A stretch of 64,000 nucleotides of DNA, taken from assembly GCF_013761175.1 (NCBI RefSeq), contig NZ_JACDUR010000013.1:60400-124399 (forward strand), given 5' to 3'. Positions 25,258 to 34,859 of the stretch are shown piece after piece. Position 1 is the first letter of the stretch. Every line of letters starts with the position of its first letter. The notes under the pieces are model-generated. The model was not told the DNA's origin and searched no databases. It saw nothing but the letters and a program-made list of their open reading frames with translations. Position numbers and translations under genes: made by a program. The DNA is from Nonomuraea soli (GTDB taxonomy: Bacteria > Actinomycetota > Actinomycetes > Streptosporangiales > Streptosporangiaceae).

Positions 25258-25990
25258 TCAGCGGGCGGCCAGGCCGGTGACGGCGATCGTGATGCGGGAG
25301 CGGAGTCGGCGAGGGCCGATCGTCCAGGCGAAGCGGTGGTTGCCAAGGTGGCGGACGGCTCGCACCTGGGCGGCGGCCAGGGCCTCCTCCAGCCAGCAGC
25401 GCGGGTCCTGGCCGGGCCGGCGGGGCGCTGCTCCGAAGCTACAGAGCATCTGCTCGGCGTAGCGGTGGCCCTGCTCCTGTTTGCGGATCTTGGCCAAGGC
25501 TCGGTCGGAAATGACCTGCCCGCTAGGCAGGAGCCTGATCGTGCGGGGGCTGGTGCGGCCGAGGTAGTCGGCGTTGGTGGCCTGTAGATGGCGCCTCGAT
25601 GGCCGGGGAAGACGAGGCTGCCGTCCAGGGCGGCACGGGGGAGCGGGTCGGCGAAGCTGACCACCCCGCTGATCCCGGCTCCGCGTCGGGCGCGGTGGAG
25701 CGCCTTGGCCAGAAACCAGCTCTCGCCGTTGGCGGGCACGGCGTCGTCAGGACGAACCGGCCGAGCTCCAGCGACTCCTGGTAGGGCTCCAGGCGGGGGA
25801 AGACGGAGGTCAGGACCGCCTGGTTGACCGGGATCGACAGGACCGCGGCGCCGACCAGGACGAGACCTTCGCTGTTGCGCTCGCGGTGGCGCTCCCACAG
25901 GCCGTAGCGCAGCACGGCGGCCGGGTAGGTGCCGGAGTAGTGCCGGGCCTGGATGAAGGTGCGAGCCTGCGGTTCGCTGATGGGGCTCAC
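25258..25990 (-). pseudogene. Mom-like DNA-modification protein, two frameshifts
   Basis: Three frames join into one protein of about 244 residues from the GTG at 25990. The first gives SEPQARTFIQARHYSGTYPA to LELGRFVL, the second NGESWFLAKALHRARRGAG to FPGHRGAIY, the third TNADYLGRTSPRTIRLL to the end. Breaks are single-base losses near 25745 and 25585. The pattern (RHYSGTYP, VVSFADP, FPGHRGAIYQ) is that of Mom-family adenine-modifying proteins of phages and actinobacterial elements. These are GNAT-fold enzymes that carbamoylmethylate adenine to evade restriction. Family from memory; fairly sure. Confidence 0.7.
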
Positions 25991-26058
25991 CTCGTAGCGG
26001 CTGGAGTCGAATCCTCCCTCGCTGCGGTGGCGCCAGGACGGGAGCCGGCCGGGGCTCC

Positions 26059-26108
26059 GGGGTTGAGGAACCTACAGACAGCCGTTGGCGGTACCCGCGA
26101 GTAACTTA
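26059..26108 (+). repeat. Tn3-type left terminal inverted repeat
   Basis: Starts GGGGTTGAGGAACC and ends GAGTAACTTA; 47 of 50 bases match the inverted right end at 33973-34022. Confidence 0.85.
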
Positions 26109-26177
26109 GTCGGAGGCTTCAGCGGGATTCCGGGGACCCTATTCGCCGGGTAGTGACGCGATGGAACGAGCCGCAGG

Positions 26178-27113
26178 TCAGCGCGTTCCCTGGTCGCGGC
26201 GTCGGCGGGCGGCGCGGATTTCGGCATCGGCGACGTCGTCGGCCAGGAGGGTGTAGAGCTGGGTGGTTTCGGCCGAGGCGAGGCTGAGGCGGCGGCGGAC
26301 GGCTTCGATGGAGACGCCAGCGTTGATGAGTTCGGTGGCGTGGGCGTGGCGGAGCTGGTGGATATCGATCTCGACTCCGGCCGCCTGGCAGTAGGTCTCC
26401 CATCGGTGGTGGGAGGCGTCGTAGGACAGCGGCCCGCCTGAGCCGTTGATGCTGGCGCGGAAGAGGGGCCCGCTGGTGTAGCCGGCGCGGGCCAGGTAGA
26501 GCTTGAGCAGGGTGACGTAGCCGCGATCGTCGAGCAGCACGGCGCGCACGCTGCCGCCCTTGCCGTGGATGCGCACATGCTCGTCATCCAGGCGCAGGTC
26601 CAGGTCCTCGACGTACAGGCCCCACACCTCGGAGGCGCGGGCGCCGCACACGTAGGCGGACTCGAACAGCACTCGGTCGCGCAGCCGGTCCAGCGGGACG
26701 TCCTTGCGTGGCCGCCGGGAGCAGATCGCGTTCAGGTCCTTGGTGACGTCGGCGGCCGCGGCCGGGCGGGGCAGTGTCTTGGGCACCTTGATGGTGTCGA
26801 TGCGGTCCATCGGGTTGGCGTCGAGCAGGTCATGCCGGACGGCCCAGCGGCAGAAGGAGGCGATCGCGGCCCGCTTGCGCTTGCGGGTGGCAGCCGACAG
26901 GGCGCCGAGGTCGGCGAGGAAGGCCCGGATGGGGGCGGCGCTCAGCTCGGCGAGGTCGCCGTCGACGTGGGCAGTGAACTGGATCAGGTCGCCGCGGTAG
27001 GCACGGATGGTCTGGCCGGAGGCGCCGGCCTTGCGTTTGTCGGTGAGGAAGTCGTTCAGGTGCGCCGTGAGCGGGTGGTCTCGGCCGAGCTGTTCGGCGA
27101 TCACCGGATCCAT
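26178..27113 (-). CDS. TnpI-like tyrosine recombinase (cointegrate resolution)
   Basis: 311 residues from the ATG at 27113 (GGAGG eight bases upstream). An earlier in-frame start at 27215 lacks an RBS. N-terminal core-binding domain (about 20-110), then catalytic Arg159 (CGARASEV), Lys185 (HGKGG), His252-x-x-Arg255 (HQLRHAHA) and Tyr287 (TTQLYTLL). The usual His of the LGH box is replaced: RRLSLASAETT. It is located at one end of the Tn3 unit, facing a candidate core site at 27219-27249, as TnpI is in Tn4430-type transposons. Confidence 0.8.
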   Translation of the reverse strand: MDPVIAEQLGRDHPLTAHLNDFLTDKRKAGASGQTIRAYRGDLIQFTAHVDGDLAELSAAPIRAFLADLGALSAATRKRKRAAIASFCRWAVRHDLLDANPMDRIDTIKVPKTLPRPAAAADVTKDLNAICSRRPRKDVPLDRLRDRVLFESAYVCGARASEVWGLYVEDLDLRLDDEHVRIHGKGGSVRAVLLDDRGYVTLLKLYLARAGYTSGPLFRASINGSGGPLSYDASHHRWETYCQAAGVEIDIHQLRHAHATELINAGVSIEAVRRRLSLASAETTQLYTLLADDVADAEIRAARRRRDQGTR

Positions 27114-27218
27114 CCCGTCAGCCTCCACCATCCGCGAAGTTGCCAGATAGCCGGGAAACGAAGCATCCGCGCCGGACAGCGGTCGCCCAGATCGCGCTAC
27201 GCCTGTGATCACCATCTT

Positions 27219-27249
27219 GCCAGTTAACGGAGGTTATCCCGCAACTGGC
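27219..27249. promoter_or_regulatory. Candidate internal resolution site of the transposon
   Basis: GCCAGTT (27219-27225) and AACTGGC (27243-27249) form an inverted repeat with a 17-base interval, about 105 bases upstream of the recombinase start. TnpI-type recombinases resolve cointegrates at such inverted arms next to their own gene. Arm length is short, so this is tentative. Confidence 0.4.
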
Positions 27250-27507
27250 GCAGGGCTGCCGCCGACCCGGTGTTCAATCTGACGGATCAGCAAGGGTCTG
27301 CGCCATCCCCACACCGAGGGCGTCCTATGCATGTCAGTTTGGTCGACTTCTCCCTCTTCGTGTACGGCGTGGGTTAGCGTTTCGCCGTCACCAGGTAGGC
27401 GAGGGACATGAGGGACTGCCGTGTCTGCTGCTGTTGTGCCGAAGCAAGCGAGGCTGGCCTCACAGAAGTACTCCGGCGCGCTCAAGGCGCGCCGGAGCGG
27501 GTGTCGA

Positions 27508-27735
27508 TTACCTACGGCGGCGTGGTGCATCCCGAAGCGCATCAGGACGTGTGGGGTGCAAGCACCGGGAGAACTCGTTGATCAGCCTTGGCCGTTCCTC
27601 AGGCAGGCTGCCGCGCAGGACGAGGGCGAGGGCTACTACCTCACACAGGCGCAGGAGCAGCGTGCGAGCCAGCAGCAGGGCTGCCGTGGCGAGCAGATAC
27701 ACCTCGGGAAGATGGAAGGGATCCACCTGGGTCAC
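27508..27735 (-). CDS. Small single-pass membrane protein
   Basis: 75 residues from a GTG with AAAGG upstream. A hydrophobic helix (EVYLLATAALLLARTLLLRL, VVALALVLRG) is followed by the charged tail PEERPRLINEFSRCL. It is divergent from the NACHT gene, 113 bases away. A plus-strand frame across it (27421-27852) is less protein-like. Short membrane proteins of this type often accompany actinobacterial STAND genes (recalled), so it may be part of the cargo system. Confidence 0.45.
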   Translation of the reverse strand: MTQVDPFHLPEVYLLATAALLLARTLLLRLCEVVALALVLRGSLPEERPRLINEFSRCLHPTRPDALRDAPRRRR

Positions 27736-27848
27736 CTTTCACTGTTGACGATCGGAAGGGCCGGCCGGCCGATGAGTCTTAGTGTCAACGCCCCGAAAGG
27801 CCTGCTGAAAGGGTCTGTGGCCGATAGTGAATGGGTGAATGGGTCGCA

Positions 27849-30446
27849 ATGATGGCTGGCAAGAACCGCGACGGAAGCTCGGCCGGTGGCAGCCGTACCA
27901 AGGGATTGCCACGGCCGGATCCTTCCCAGGCAGAGCCTGGTCTTCATCTGTGGGCAGGTCTGATCTGTCGTATCTACGATGAGCTATATGACCGGAATAA
28001 CCCGACTGCTCGGCTCGGACTGAACGAGCTGGCGCAGAAGACGACCTACTCCCCGCCTCGTCTCTCGGCCGTTTTCAACGGCAAGACGCCTTTCGACTGG
28101 GTCCTATGCGAACGCATCGTCAAAGCACTAGATGGTCGACCGGCACAGTGGAAGCATCGCTGGCAAGAGGTTGACGACCTCTACAGGCAAGGTAAGACGC
28201 TCGGCACCTGGGCACCGCTGCCTGGAATGGACGATGACGGTGACCCCGCGCAGACGCAGGATGACGTACGCGATTGGGATCACCCCTCCTGGCGGGTATG
28301 GCGTCGACCTCTGCGTGTGGCGCGCGACCTGTTGGTGACTCCTTGGCGGGCGCTATCTCGGCGGCGCCGTCTCGCCGAGCGGGCACGGCGACGCCACGTG
28401 TTCTTGCAACTAGTGCGGGCCCGGGCGGTCGCTCTGCTTGGAGCCTACGAGGAGGGCAGGCCGCTGCCGGCGCACTTCGCCAAGCGCGCCACCAGGCCAG
28501 GTGAGGAACCGCGGCCATATCCGGATGGCACCACCGTGACGCAGGTGTTCGAGGATTGTGCGGAGAATCTGCTGCTGATCAGTTCGCCGGGCCTGGGTAA
28601 AACCACTCAGTTGGCGCTGTTGGCCGAGGAACTCGTTCAGCGCGCGTTGGCTGCTGAGCCCGACCAGGAAGCGGTCGTGCCGATCCTGGTTAGCTTGTCC
28701 AGCTATCACGGTCAGCCGTTCGAGGAGTGGTTGGTCGGCGAGATCAGCACCGCCTACGACATCGCTCCGGCAGTGGTTCGGGTGCTGCTGGCGGGAACTC
28801 ATCCCCGAGCAGCCGGACGGAGGCAAGACACCGATGATGTTTTGCTTCTATTCGATGGTCTTGACGATGTCCGAGATCAGGAGCATCGGCGTGAGTGCGC
28901 GAGGCAGTTGATCGGCTTTCGACGGCGCTGCGTCGGTATGGTGCTCACCTGTCGAAGCCGCGACCGCCGATTGGCAGAGACGATCAGCGGACTGTACACC
29001 GTGATCATTGATCAACCCACCGAGCAGGACGTTCGCTGGTATCTCACCACTGCCGATTCAGCGCTGCTGGACGTGCGTGAAGCACTGGAGACAGATAATT
29101 CGCTGTGGGGTCTGCTGCGCTCGCCGTTGATGCTCTACATCATCGGCCGCACGTACGCAGGGCGTCGGGCCGTCGAGCTCCGCCAACACGGCACGATACA
29201 AGAACGCCAGGGCCGAATCTTCGACGCCTACATCGACCGAATGCTGTATGAGCATCGCACTGGCCGCTATTCCGCCGAGCAGATCATCACCTGGCTCACG
29301 TGGCTCGCGCGCACCCTCACCGCGCGCGGAGAGCAGGCGTTCTATCTAGACCGTCTGGATGAGTCATGGGCGCCCTCGCGAAGTACCATCATGCTGAGAG
29401 TGGTGCACAAATGGGTATTTCAGTACTCGGTCTTTGGCCTTGCCCTGATATGGCTGACGATTGCCCACACCCTCGGCGTCTTTACGGTGTCCGACCCGCT
29501 GGCTACAGCAAAGGCTGTTGGGCTCTCTGCTGGCATGCTGATCTTCTTCACGATATTCGCCTACCGCAAGGTCAAGCCCACCAACGCCCGCACCAACGCT
29601 GTGGCACTTGCTGTTCTGTTGGCCACTAGCGCGCCATCAGACTTCTTGGGTGGAGATGGGCGAGTCTTTCAGCTCCTGATGGTAGCAATTATGTTCGCTC
29701 AAGTATTCGTCACAGACGGGCTGCTCCTGACAAACAGATCTCCGGTTGAGGAGCTGAAATGGACGTGGCGACCGCGCCTGCGCGGACTTACAGGAGCCGG
29801 CGAGCCTACCTACGCTCTGATCGGCATCGCCATAGGCCTGGCCAGTGTCGCCCTCTTTGGATGGTTTATTGTCACCGCTTTCGAGTTGCTTACCCCCGAC
29901 TCGAGCAGTAACCCCATCTTGATCACCGTGGCATTGGCGATCGGTTTGCTCTATCTGTTCGTCGCCGACCACTTCGAGCCCAGCCTGCAAGACGTACGCG
30001 ACCGTCCGAATGAGGGCATTCGCCGTTCCTTCAAATACGCCTGTATCATCGGCTCTTGTTCAGGTATCGCCATGGGCATGATTTATGTCGCCCTCGTCCG
30101 ACTGGCTCTGCCGGACATCCCCTGGCGAAGCGCGTGGCTTTTGGGCGTTCTGCTAGCTGTAGTGTGCGGTTGGTCGCACGGTTACCGTTTCGGTGGAGTC
30201 GCCTGCGTCTATCACTGGGCCGTGCGCATGAGCCTTGTCCGCAGCAAGATCATCCCACTGGACTATCTGCGCTTCTTGCATGAGGCTGAACAGCGTATTC
30301 TGATCCGCAGGATCGGAAACGGATTCGTCTTTCCACATCGGCTCCTGCTGGAACATATGGCCATCTCGCCCGAAGCTCTGCTGGAACGCCTCCAGCGCCA
30401 TTCTGCTGTCCCTGGCGACGATGCGCCGATGCGTGGGCAGGAATGA
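27849..30446 (+). CDS. NACHT NTPase with N-terminal HTH and C-terminal TM domain
   Basis: 865 residues from the ATG at 27849 (an in-frame GTG at 27831 is possible; RBS weak). About 50-98: an XRE-like HTH (LGLNELAQKTTYSPPRLSAV). About 238-420: NACHT core with Walker A SPGLGKTT (246-253) and Walker B VLLLFDGLDD (331-340, small residue after the Asp as in NACHT), then LTCRSRD at the sensor position. About 545-800: eight or so hydrophobic segments. The C-terminus is cytoplasmic and basic. A NACHT switch coupled to a membrane domain suggests an abortive-infection type defence protein whose output is membrane damage. That function is inference; domain calls are confident. It is the cargo of the Tn3 unit. 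Confidence 0.8.
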   Translation: MMAGKNRDGSSAGGSRTKGLPRPDPSQAEPGLHLWAGLICRIYDELYDRNNPTARLGLNELAQKTTYSPPRLSAVFNGKTPFDWVLCERIVKALDGRPAQWKHRWQEVDDLYRQGKTLGTWAPLPGMDDDGDPAQTQDDVRDWDHPSWRVWRRPLRVARDLLVTPWRALSRRRRLAERARRRHVFLQLVRARAVALLGAYEEGRPLPAHFAKRATRPGEEPRPYPDGTTVTQVFEDCAENLLLISSPGLGKTTQLALLAEELVQRALAAEPDQEAVVPILVSLSSYHGQPFEEWLVGEISTAYDIAPAVVRVLLAGTHPRAAGRRQDTDDVLLLFDGLDDVRDQEHRRECARQLIGFRRRCVGMVLTCRSRDRRLAETISGLYTVIIDQPTEQDVRWYLTTADSALLDVREALETDNSLWGLLRSPLMLYIIGRTYAGRRAVELRQHGTIQERQGRIFDAYIDRMLYEHRTGRYSAEQIITWLTWLARTLTARGEQAFYLDRLDESWAPSRSTIMLRVVHKWVFQYSVFGLALIWLTIAHTLGVFTVSDPLATAKAVGLSAGMLIFFTIFAYRKVKPTNARTNAVALAVLLATSAPSDFLGGDGRVFQLLMVAIMFAQVFVTDGLLLTNRSPVEELKWTWRPRLRGLTGAGEPTYALIGIAIGLASVALFGWFIVTAFELLTPDSSSNPILITVALAIGLLYLFVADHFEPSLQDVRDRPNEGIRRSFKYACIIGSCSGIAMGMIYVALVRLALPDIPWRSAWLLGVLLAVVCGWSHGYRFGGVACVYHWAVRMSLVRSKIIPLDYLRFLHEAEQRILIRRIGNGFVFPHRLLLEHMAISPEALLERLQRHSAVPGDDAPMRGQE

Positions 30447-30712
30447 AGGCCAGGTGAGGGGTAGCTGTGCTGATCGTTGGTGGGCAGCAAAGTGCTCGGA
30501 CCGCGATTGTGGCCTGCTATCAGAGTGGCTGATTCCTGCGGGCCGAGAGCCGTCCCTGGTGTGCTCGATCTTCGTTTCGCAACCTCTTGCGAACATCCTT
30601 TCAGTCCGGTGCTCACGTTAAGTGTTGTGGCATGACCAGGGTCTGCAGGAATCACAGCATGAATAGATGCACGTCACAGACAGGATGATGGCCGCCGCGC
30701 CGCAAAAGGGGT

Positions 30713-33700
30713 CTACACGCCCTCCTCCTCCACCACCGCGTCCGCGCCGTCGGGGATCTCGCCGAGCCGGCGCAGGCCTTCGGCCGGGGCAGAGGAGGCG
30801 ATGGCATAGCGGCCCAGGACGTTGAGGTGGGCGTGACCAAGCGGGCTGAGCCGGGCGGCATCCTCGTCCTTGACCGGCACATCATGGGCGCGCAGCTGGT
30901 CGACGGCGGCCGACAGGTACTTGGAGTTCCACAACGCGACCGCGTTGACCACGAGCCCCAACGCGGCCAGTTGATCTTCTTGTCCTTCGCGGTAGGCCTG
31001 CCGGATCTTCCCGCCGTTACCGTGGCAGATCTTGCGGGCCAGCCGGTGCCGGGATTCCTGCACGGTGAGCTGCTTGTTGAGTTTGCGCCGGTAGGTGTCG
31101 TCGATCGGGTCCAGGATCGACAGCAGGTGCAGGGTCTTGTCGATGCGGCCGTACTCTGCGAACGCCTGCCCCAGCGGGGTCGGGCGCCCGTTGCGGGCGA
31201 ACATGCGCAGCAGGTCGTAGGCGCGCACCTGGTTGGTCACCAGCGATCCGGCGACCCGGGTCATGTCCGCCCACTGCGTCGCAATCTTGCTCCGGTTGAT
31301 CTTGTTGCGGGCGATCGCCTCCAGCAGACCGTACGCCGGCGTCGTCCCGTCGGGCAGGTCGGCACGCCAGAACCGCTGGTCGCCCAGGTCAGCGAAGCGG
31401 GGCGCGATCCGGTACCCGAGCATGGAGATGCCGAACACCATGTCGCTATCGCTGGCCTGATCCGTCGTGACCAGCTCGGGTTTCGGCCCGGCATCGATAT
31501 TGATCAGGCAGTCCAGGATGTACAGCGAGTCGCGTAGGGTGCCCGGCACGACCACCTGCCCGATCCCCATCACCTGGTCGTTCACCGCGTTGAGGAGGGT
31601 CAGGCCGCGTTTGTAGCCGAAGTACTTCGGCGAGGGGGCGGCGTTGATCGTCTGCACCGGGACCACGAAGCGCAGCCCGTCGACCGAGGCCAGCAGGCCG
31701 CCGCCCCACAACTTCACGATCGGCACACCGCGCTGGGCCTCGATGAGGATCGCGTTGGCCGCAGCATGCGTCTCGGCGCGCACGTAGTTCTGGTCGACGT
31801 GCGACAGGCGGCCGCGCGTCAGCGCCTCGTCCCCGTCCTTGATCACCGGGGTGAGGCCGACGTTGCAGGCCTCGCTGATCAGCAGCGCGGCCAGGGAGCG
31901 CGGCAGGTCGTGCATGCGGGTGGAGATGTCGGCCAGATGCGTATAGGCGTCCAGGAAACCGGTCCAGGAGTGCACCTCCAGCAGCAGCTCGGGCAGGTCG
32001 ATGCGGGGCAGCATCGCCTGGCAGGCCGCGCGCAGCCACTTCAACGACGCGCTCTCGCCGAGCGCGCCGAGCTTTTCCACCGACAAGCGGGCGTGCCCGT
32101 CTGCCGGGTTGATGACCCGCACCAGGGCGTCGTCACCGGCTTCTTCAAGTCGGCCGGCCATCTGCTTCCACGCCGCATCCAGCGCCAGCAGCTTGGCATC
32201 CAGATGGGCATCGACCGGGTCGGTCAGCGACAGCGAGGCCAGCACATCCTCGCTGATCGCCTCCCACGCCAGGCCGTCCAGCAGATGGGCGCGCGGATCG
32301 GCCCAGCGTAGCGACGGGGCGGCGAACACGTCCCGCACCTGCAGCGCACGAAACAGGCCCTCCAACACGCACACCACGTACGCGTCGCGATCGACCGCGC
32401 CCGCCGGCAGGTCGGGGTTGGCGAAGATGGGCCGCCTCCATGCCGCGCTCACCAGCGAGGCGTCGATCTCCTTCGGCAGCAGCGGCTTCTTGCCGACCTG
32501 CCGGCGCGCCAGCTCCGGCAGGCGCCGCACCGCGGCCAGCACCTTGCGGCCGCCCGCCGCCGCCCCCAACGCTCGTGATTCTCCCAGCAGCTTCAAGAAC
32601 GGCCGGACGGTGTTGTACTTGTCCACCAGAGCGGCGCGCAGCGCCGCCTCCGCGGCCCCGTCGTCTTCCGGCACGAGCTCCTCGACCTGCTCCAGCGCGG
32701 CCAGCACCTGCTCCTTACTCGCGCCGGCCTGCGCGGCGACCGCCGTCCAACGCGGCCACGTCCAGATCGGCGCCCACCTCGGCCACCAGGTCCAGCTGCT
32801 CCACCAGCACCCGGCCCGCCCGCGACAGCAGCTTGGAGGCCTTCTCCAACTTCGGCAGCATCGCCATCCGCTCACCTGCCGACTTGCGCCGCGCCGGCGA
32901 GATCAACCGGGTGGCCATCAGCAGCGCGAACAGATCCAGCGCGTCGTCGATCGCCTCGGCCTCCAGCGACCGGGTCGCCCCCAGCATCGTGGCCGTCTTG
33001 CGTGGCTCGTTCAGCCGGGCCAGCAGCGGCGCCTTGCTGCCCGCTCCGTATTTGGCCAGCGTCTTCATCCGGCGCACCGGCACCTTGTCGATGCGCACCC
33101 GCCCCAGCCGGAACGCCGCGATGTCGTCCACCCGTTTGTGCGCCTTGGCCATCTCGGTGCCCGAGTGCCGCTTGGGCGCCTGCCGCAGCCGCTCCAACTC
33201 CGAGATCCGCGCCCCTTCGGGAACCACCAGCAACCCCGACAACGCTCGTGGCAACCCCGCATCAGCGCGCTCAACCTGCCGAGCCACCGTCGCATATAGA
33301 CGCTCATCAGCCCGCTCCCGCACTGAGCCGACCAGCCGCTCCAGCACCGTCACCCCCGGCAGCAGCACCCGATGCCGGCGCAGCCATGCCACCGACTGAT
33401 CGAACAACGCCGTCGGCCCCTCGGCATGCGTCCACGCGCGACCGTGCAGGAACGTCAAGAACCGCTTCGACAACACCCGGCCCTCCCACGACCTCCCGGT
33501 CGTCGAAGTCGTGGAAGCCGTAGACATCTCGGATCATCCACGCATGCTCATAAGCCGTCTTCGACCGCTCCCCGTACCGTTTCACCTGCGAGGGATCCCC
33601 GATGCCCAACTGCTCTGCCAGGTAGTCCACCACCGGCCACGGCACCTCAAGCGGGTCCTCCAGGAACAGCCCCTTGTGTCGGACCGTCCCGATCTGGACC

Positions 33701-33858
33701 GCCACGCCAAGGCGATGTGAATTCTGGCGCGAGCGCGCGATCACTTCCCGGTCGAAGGCGTCCAGGAAGAAGAACTTCTCCATGTCCGGCAGCGACGGCA
33801 TCTCACCGAAGGTCGCGTACGCCGTCCTCTACTCATCAGACAGAAACTCTGCAGGCAT
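30713..33858 (-). pseudogene. tnpA: Tn3-family transposase, amber codon plus two frameshifts
   Basis: A full-length reading of about 1047 residues can be pieced together. It starts at the ATG at 33858 (MPAEFLSDE), meets a TAG at codon 10 (33829-33831) where Q is expected, then continues RTAYATFGEMPSLPDMEKFF. Surplus single bases near 33490 and 32743 shift the frame. The large C-terminal part is intact and shows the Tn3 DDE residues: Asp in NAVNDQ, Asp in VTTDQASDSD, Glu in REGQEDQLAALGL. Without recoding or repair no functional transposase is made, so the element should be immobile. Confidence 0.85.
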
Positions 33859-33972
33859 GACCGAAGACCGTAGGCACACCACCTAGCGCCCGGTAACAAC
33901 CGGAAACACACCACAAGTCCAGATCTTGAACGGAAATGATCACCCGCAGGACGACCTGCCGAAGCGTCCAGT

Positions 33973-34022
33973 TAAGTTACTCGCCGGTACCGCCAACGGC
34001 TGTCCGCAGGTTCCTCAACCCC
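33973..34022 (-). repeat. Tn3-type right terminal inverted repeat
   Basis: Inverted partner of 26059-26108 (three mismatches). It lies 115 bases beyond the tnpA start. Confidence 0.85.
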
Positions 34023-34145
34023 GGATCCATCCGGTGATGGCCAGGGCGAGCGCGAGCGGAAGGGCGGGCCACCACCAGGCCAGTGGCTGCCTCGCCCTTC
34101 GGCCGGAACCAGTGCCAGTGCAAGAATCTGCCAAGATCAGATGTC

Positions 34146-34859
34146 ATGGACGTGGACGGCTTCTGGGATCTGGTCGAGCGCTCCGCCCAGGAAAGCAGCA
34201 ACCGTGAGGACCGTGTCGCCTGGCTCGAAGATCAGCTTTCCCGCCTGCCCGCTGAGGAGATCGTCGACTTCGAGGCATGGTTCACCATCAGCGCCGACCG
34301 CGCCTGCACCTGGGAGCTGTACGCGGCCTGCTGGATGATCACCACTTCGGGCTCCTCCGACGGGTTCGAGTGCTTCGTCGACTGGCTAATCAGCCTCGGC
34401 CGTGCGGCCTTCGACAAGGTGATGGACTGCCCCGACCACATCATCGACCTTCCGGAGGTCCAGCGGTTGTTCGAGATGTCACGTACCTTCACCCGTCGTC
34501 GGATATCGCGGTCCCGCGACGGGGGCATCCGCCTCATCCGGCTGATCCGGACACGGCGGGTCTGTTGGCCTGATGAGGACTGGCCCGGGTTCAAATCGTT
34601 CTCCTACGCCGCCACCCATGCCTACGAGCAGGTCATGGGCAGCGACCGCGCACATCCTGCCGAAGCGCTCCGGGCACGGGGAATCACCAGTGCCTTCTCT
34701 TTCCTCAGCCTTGTCGCCCAGTCCAACGGCGAAGAATGGGACTTCAGCGTCTCGGCGGAGCTCATGCGCCGCCTTCCCCGACTTGCCCGCCACTACGGCA
34801 TCGCCGCCGAAGCCGCTGCCGAACCTGCTGCCGATGCTGGTCCACGCCGGGGCTCATGA
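34146..34859 (+). CDS. DUF4240 protein
   Basis: 237 residues from the ATG at 34146. MDVDGFWDLVERSAQ, RVAWLEDQLSRLPAEEIVDF, ECFVDWLISLGRAAFDKVM and FKSFSYAATHAYEQVMG follow the DUF4240 pattern, a widespread cytoplasmic family of unknown function. About 90 residues beyond the usual domain are specific to this protein. It starts 123 bases outside the right end of the Tn3 unit. Its stop lies five bases inside the opposing coiled-coil gene. Confidence 0.75.
   Translation: MDVDGFWDLVERSAQESSNREDRVAWLEDQLSRLPAEEIVDFEAWFTISADRACTWELYAACWMITTSGSSDGFECFVDWLISLGRAAFDKVMDCPDHIIDLPEVQRLFEMSRTFTRRRISRSRDGGIRLIRLIRTRRVCWPDEDWPGFKSFSYAATHAYEQVMGSDRAHPAEALRARGITSAFSFLSLVAQSNGEEWDFSVSAELMRRLPRLARHYGIAAEAAAEPAADAGPRRGS

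Larger units (their letters stand above)
26059..34022. mobile_element. Tn3-family transposon with NACHT cargo
   Basis: A 7964-bp unit bounded by 50-bp inverted repeats that begin GGGG and end in CTTA/TAAG, as Tn3-family ends do. Inside lie a TnpI-like tyrosine recombinase, a candidate resolution site, a Tn3-type transposase gene (broken) and cargo (a small membrane protein and a NACHT NTPase). No matching 5-bp target duplication is seen: the flanks are GCTCC and GGATC. One end may have been rearranged, or the insertion is old. Confidence 0.8.

Noticed and set aside
25993..26030. tRNA-like T-arm (GATTCGACTCC on the minus strand) beside the Tn3 left end, a possible attachment site
   Set aside because: Only three base pairs of T-stem form and no anticodon or D arm is found, so no tRNA is supported.
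27421..27852. Plus-strand frame of 143 residues upstream of the NACHT gene
   Set aside because: No RBS, mixed composition, and a better membrane-protein frame lies on the opposite strand.
26054..34027. 5-bp target-site duplication at the Tn3 ends
   Set aside because: Flanks GCTCC and GGATC do not match, so none is reported.
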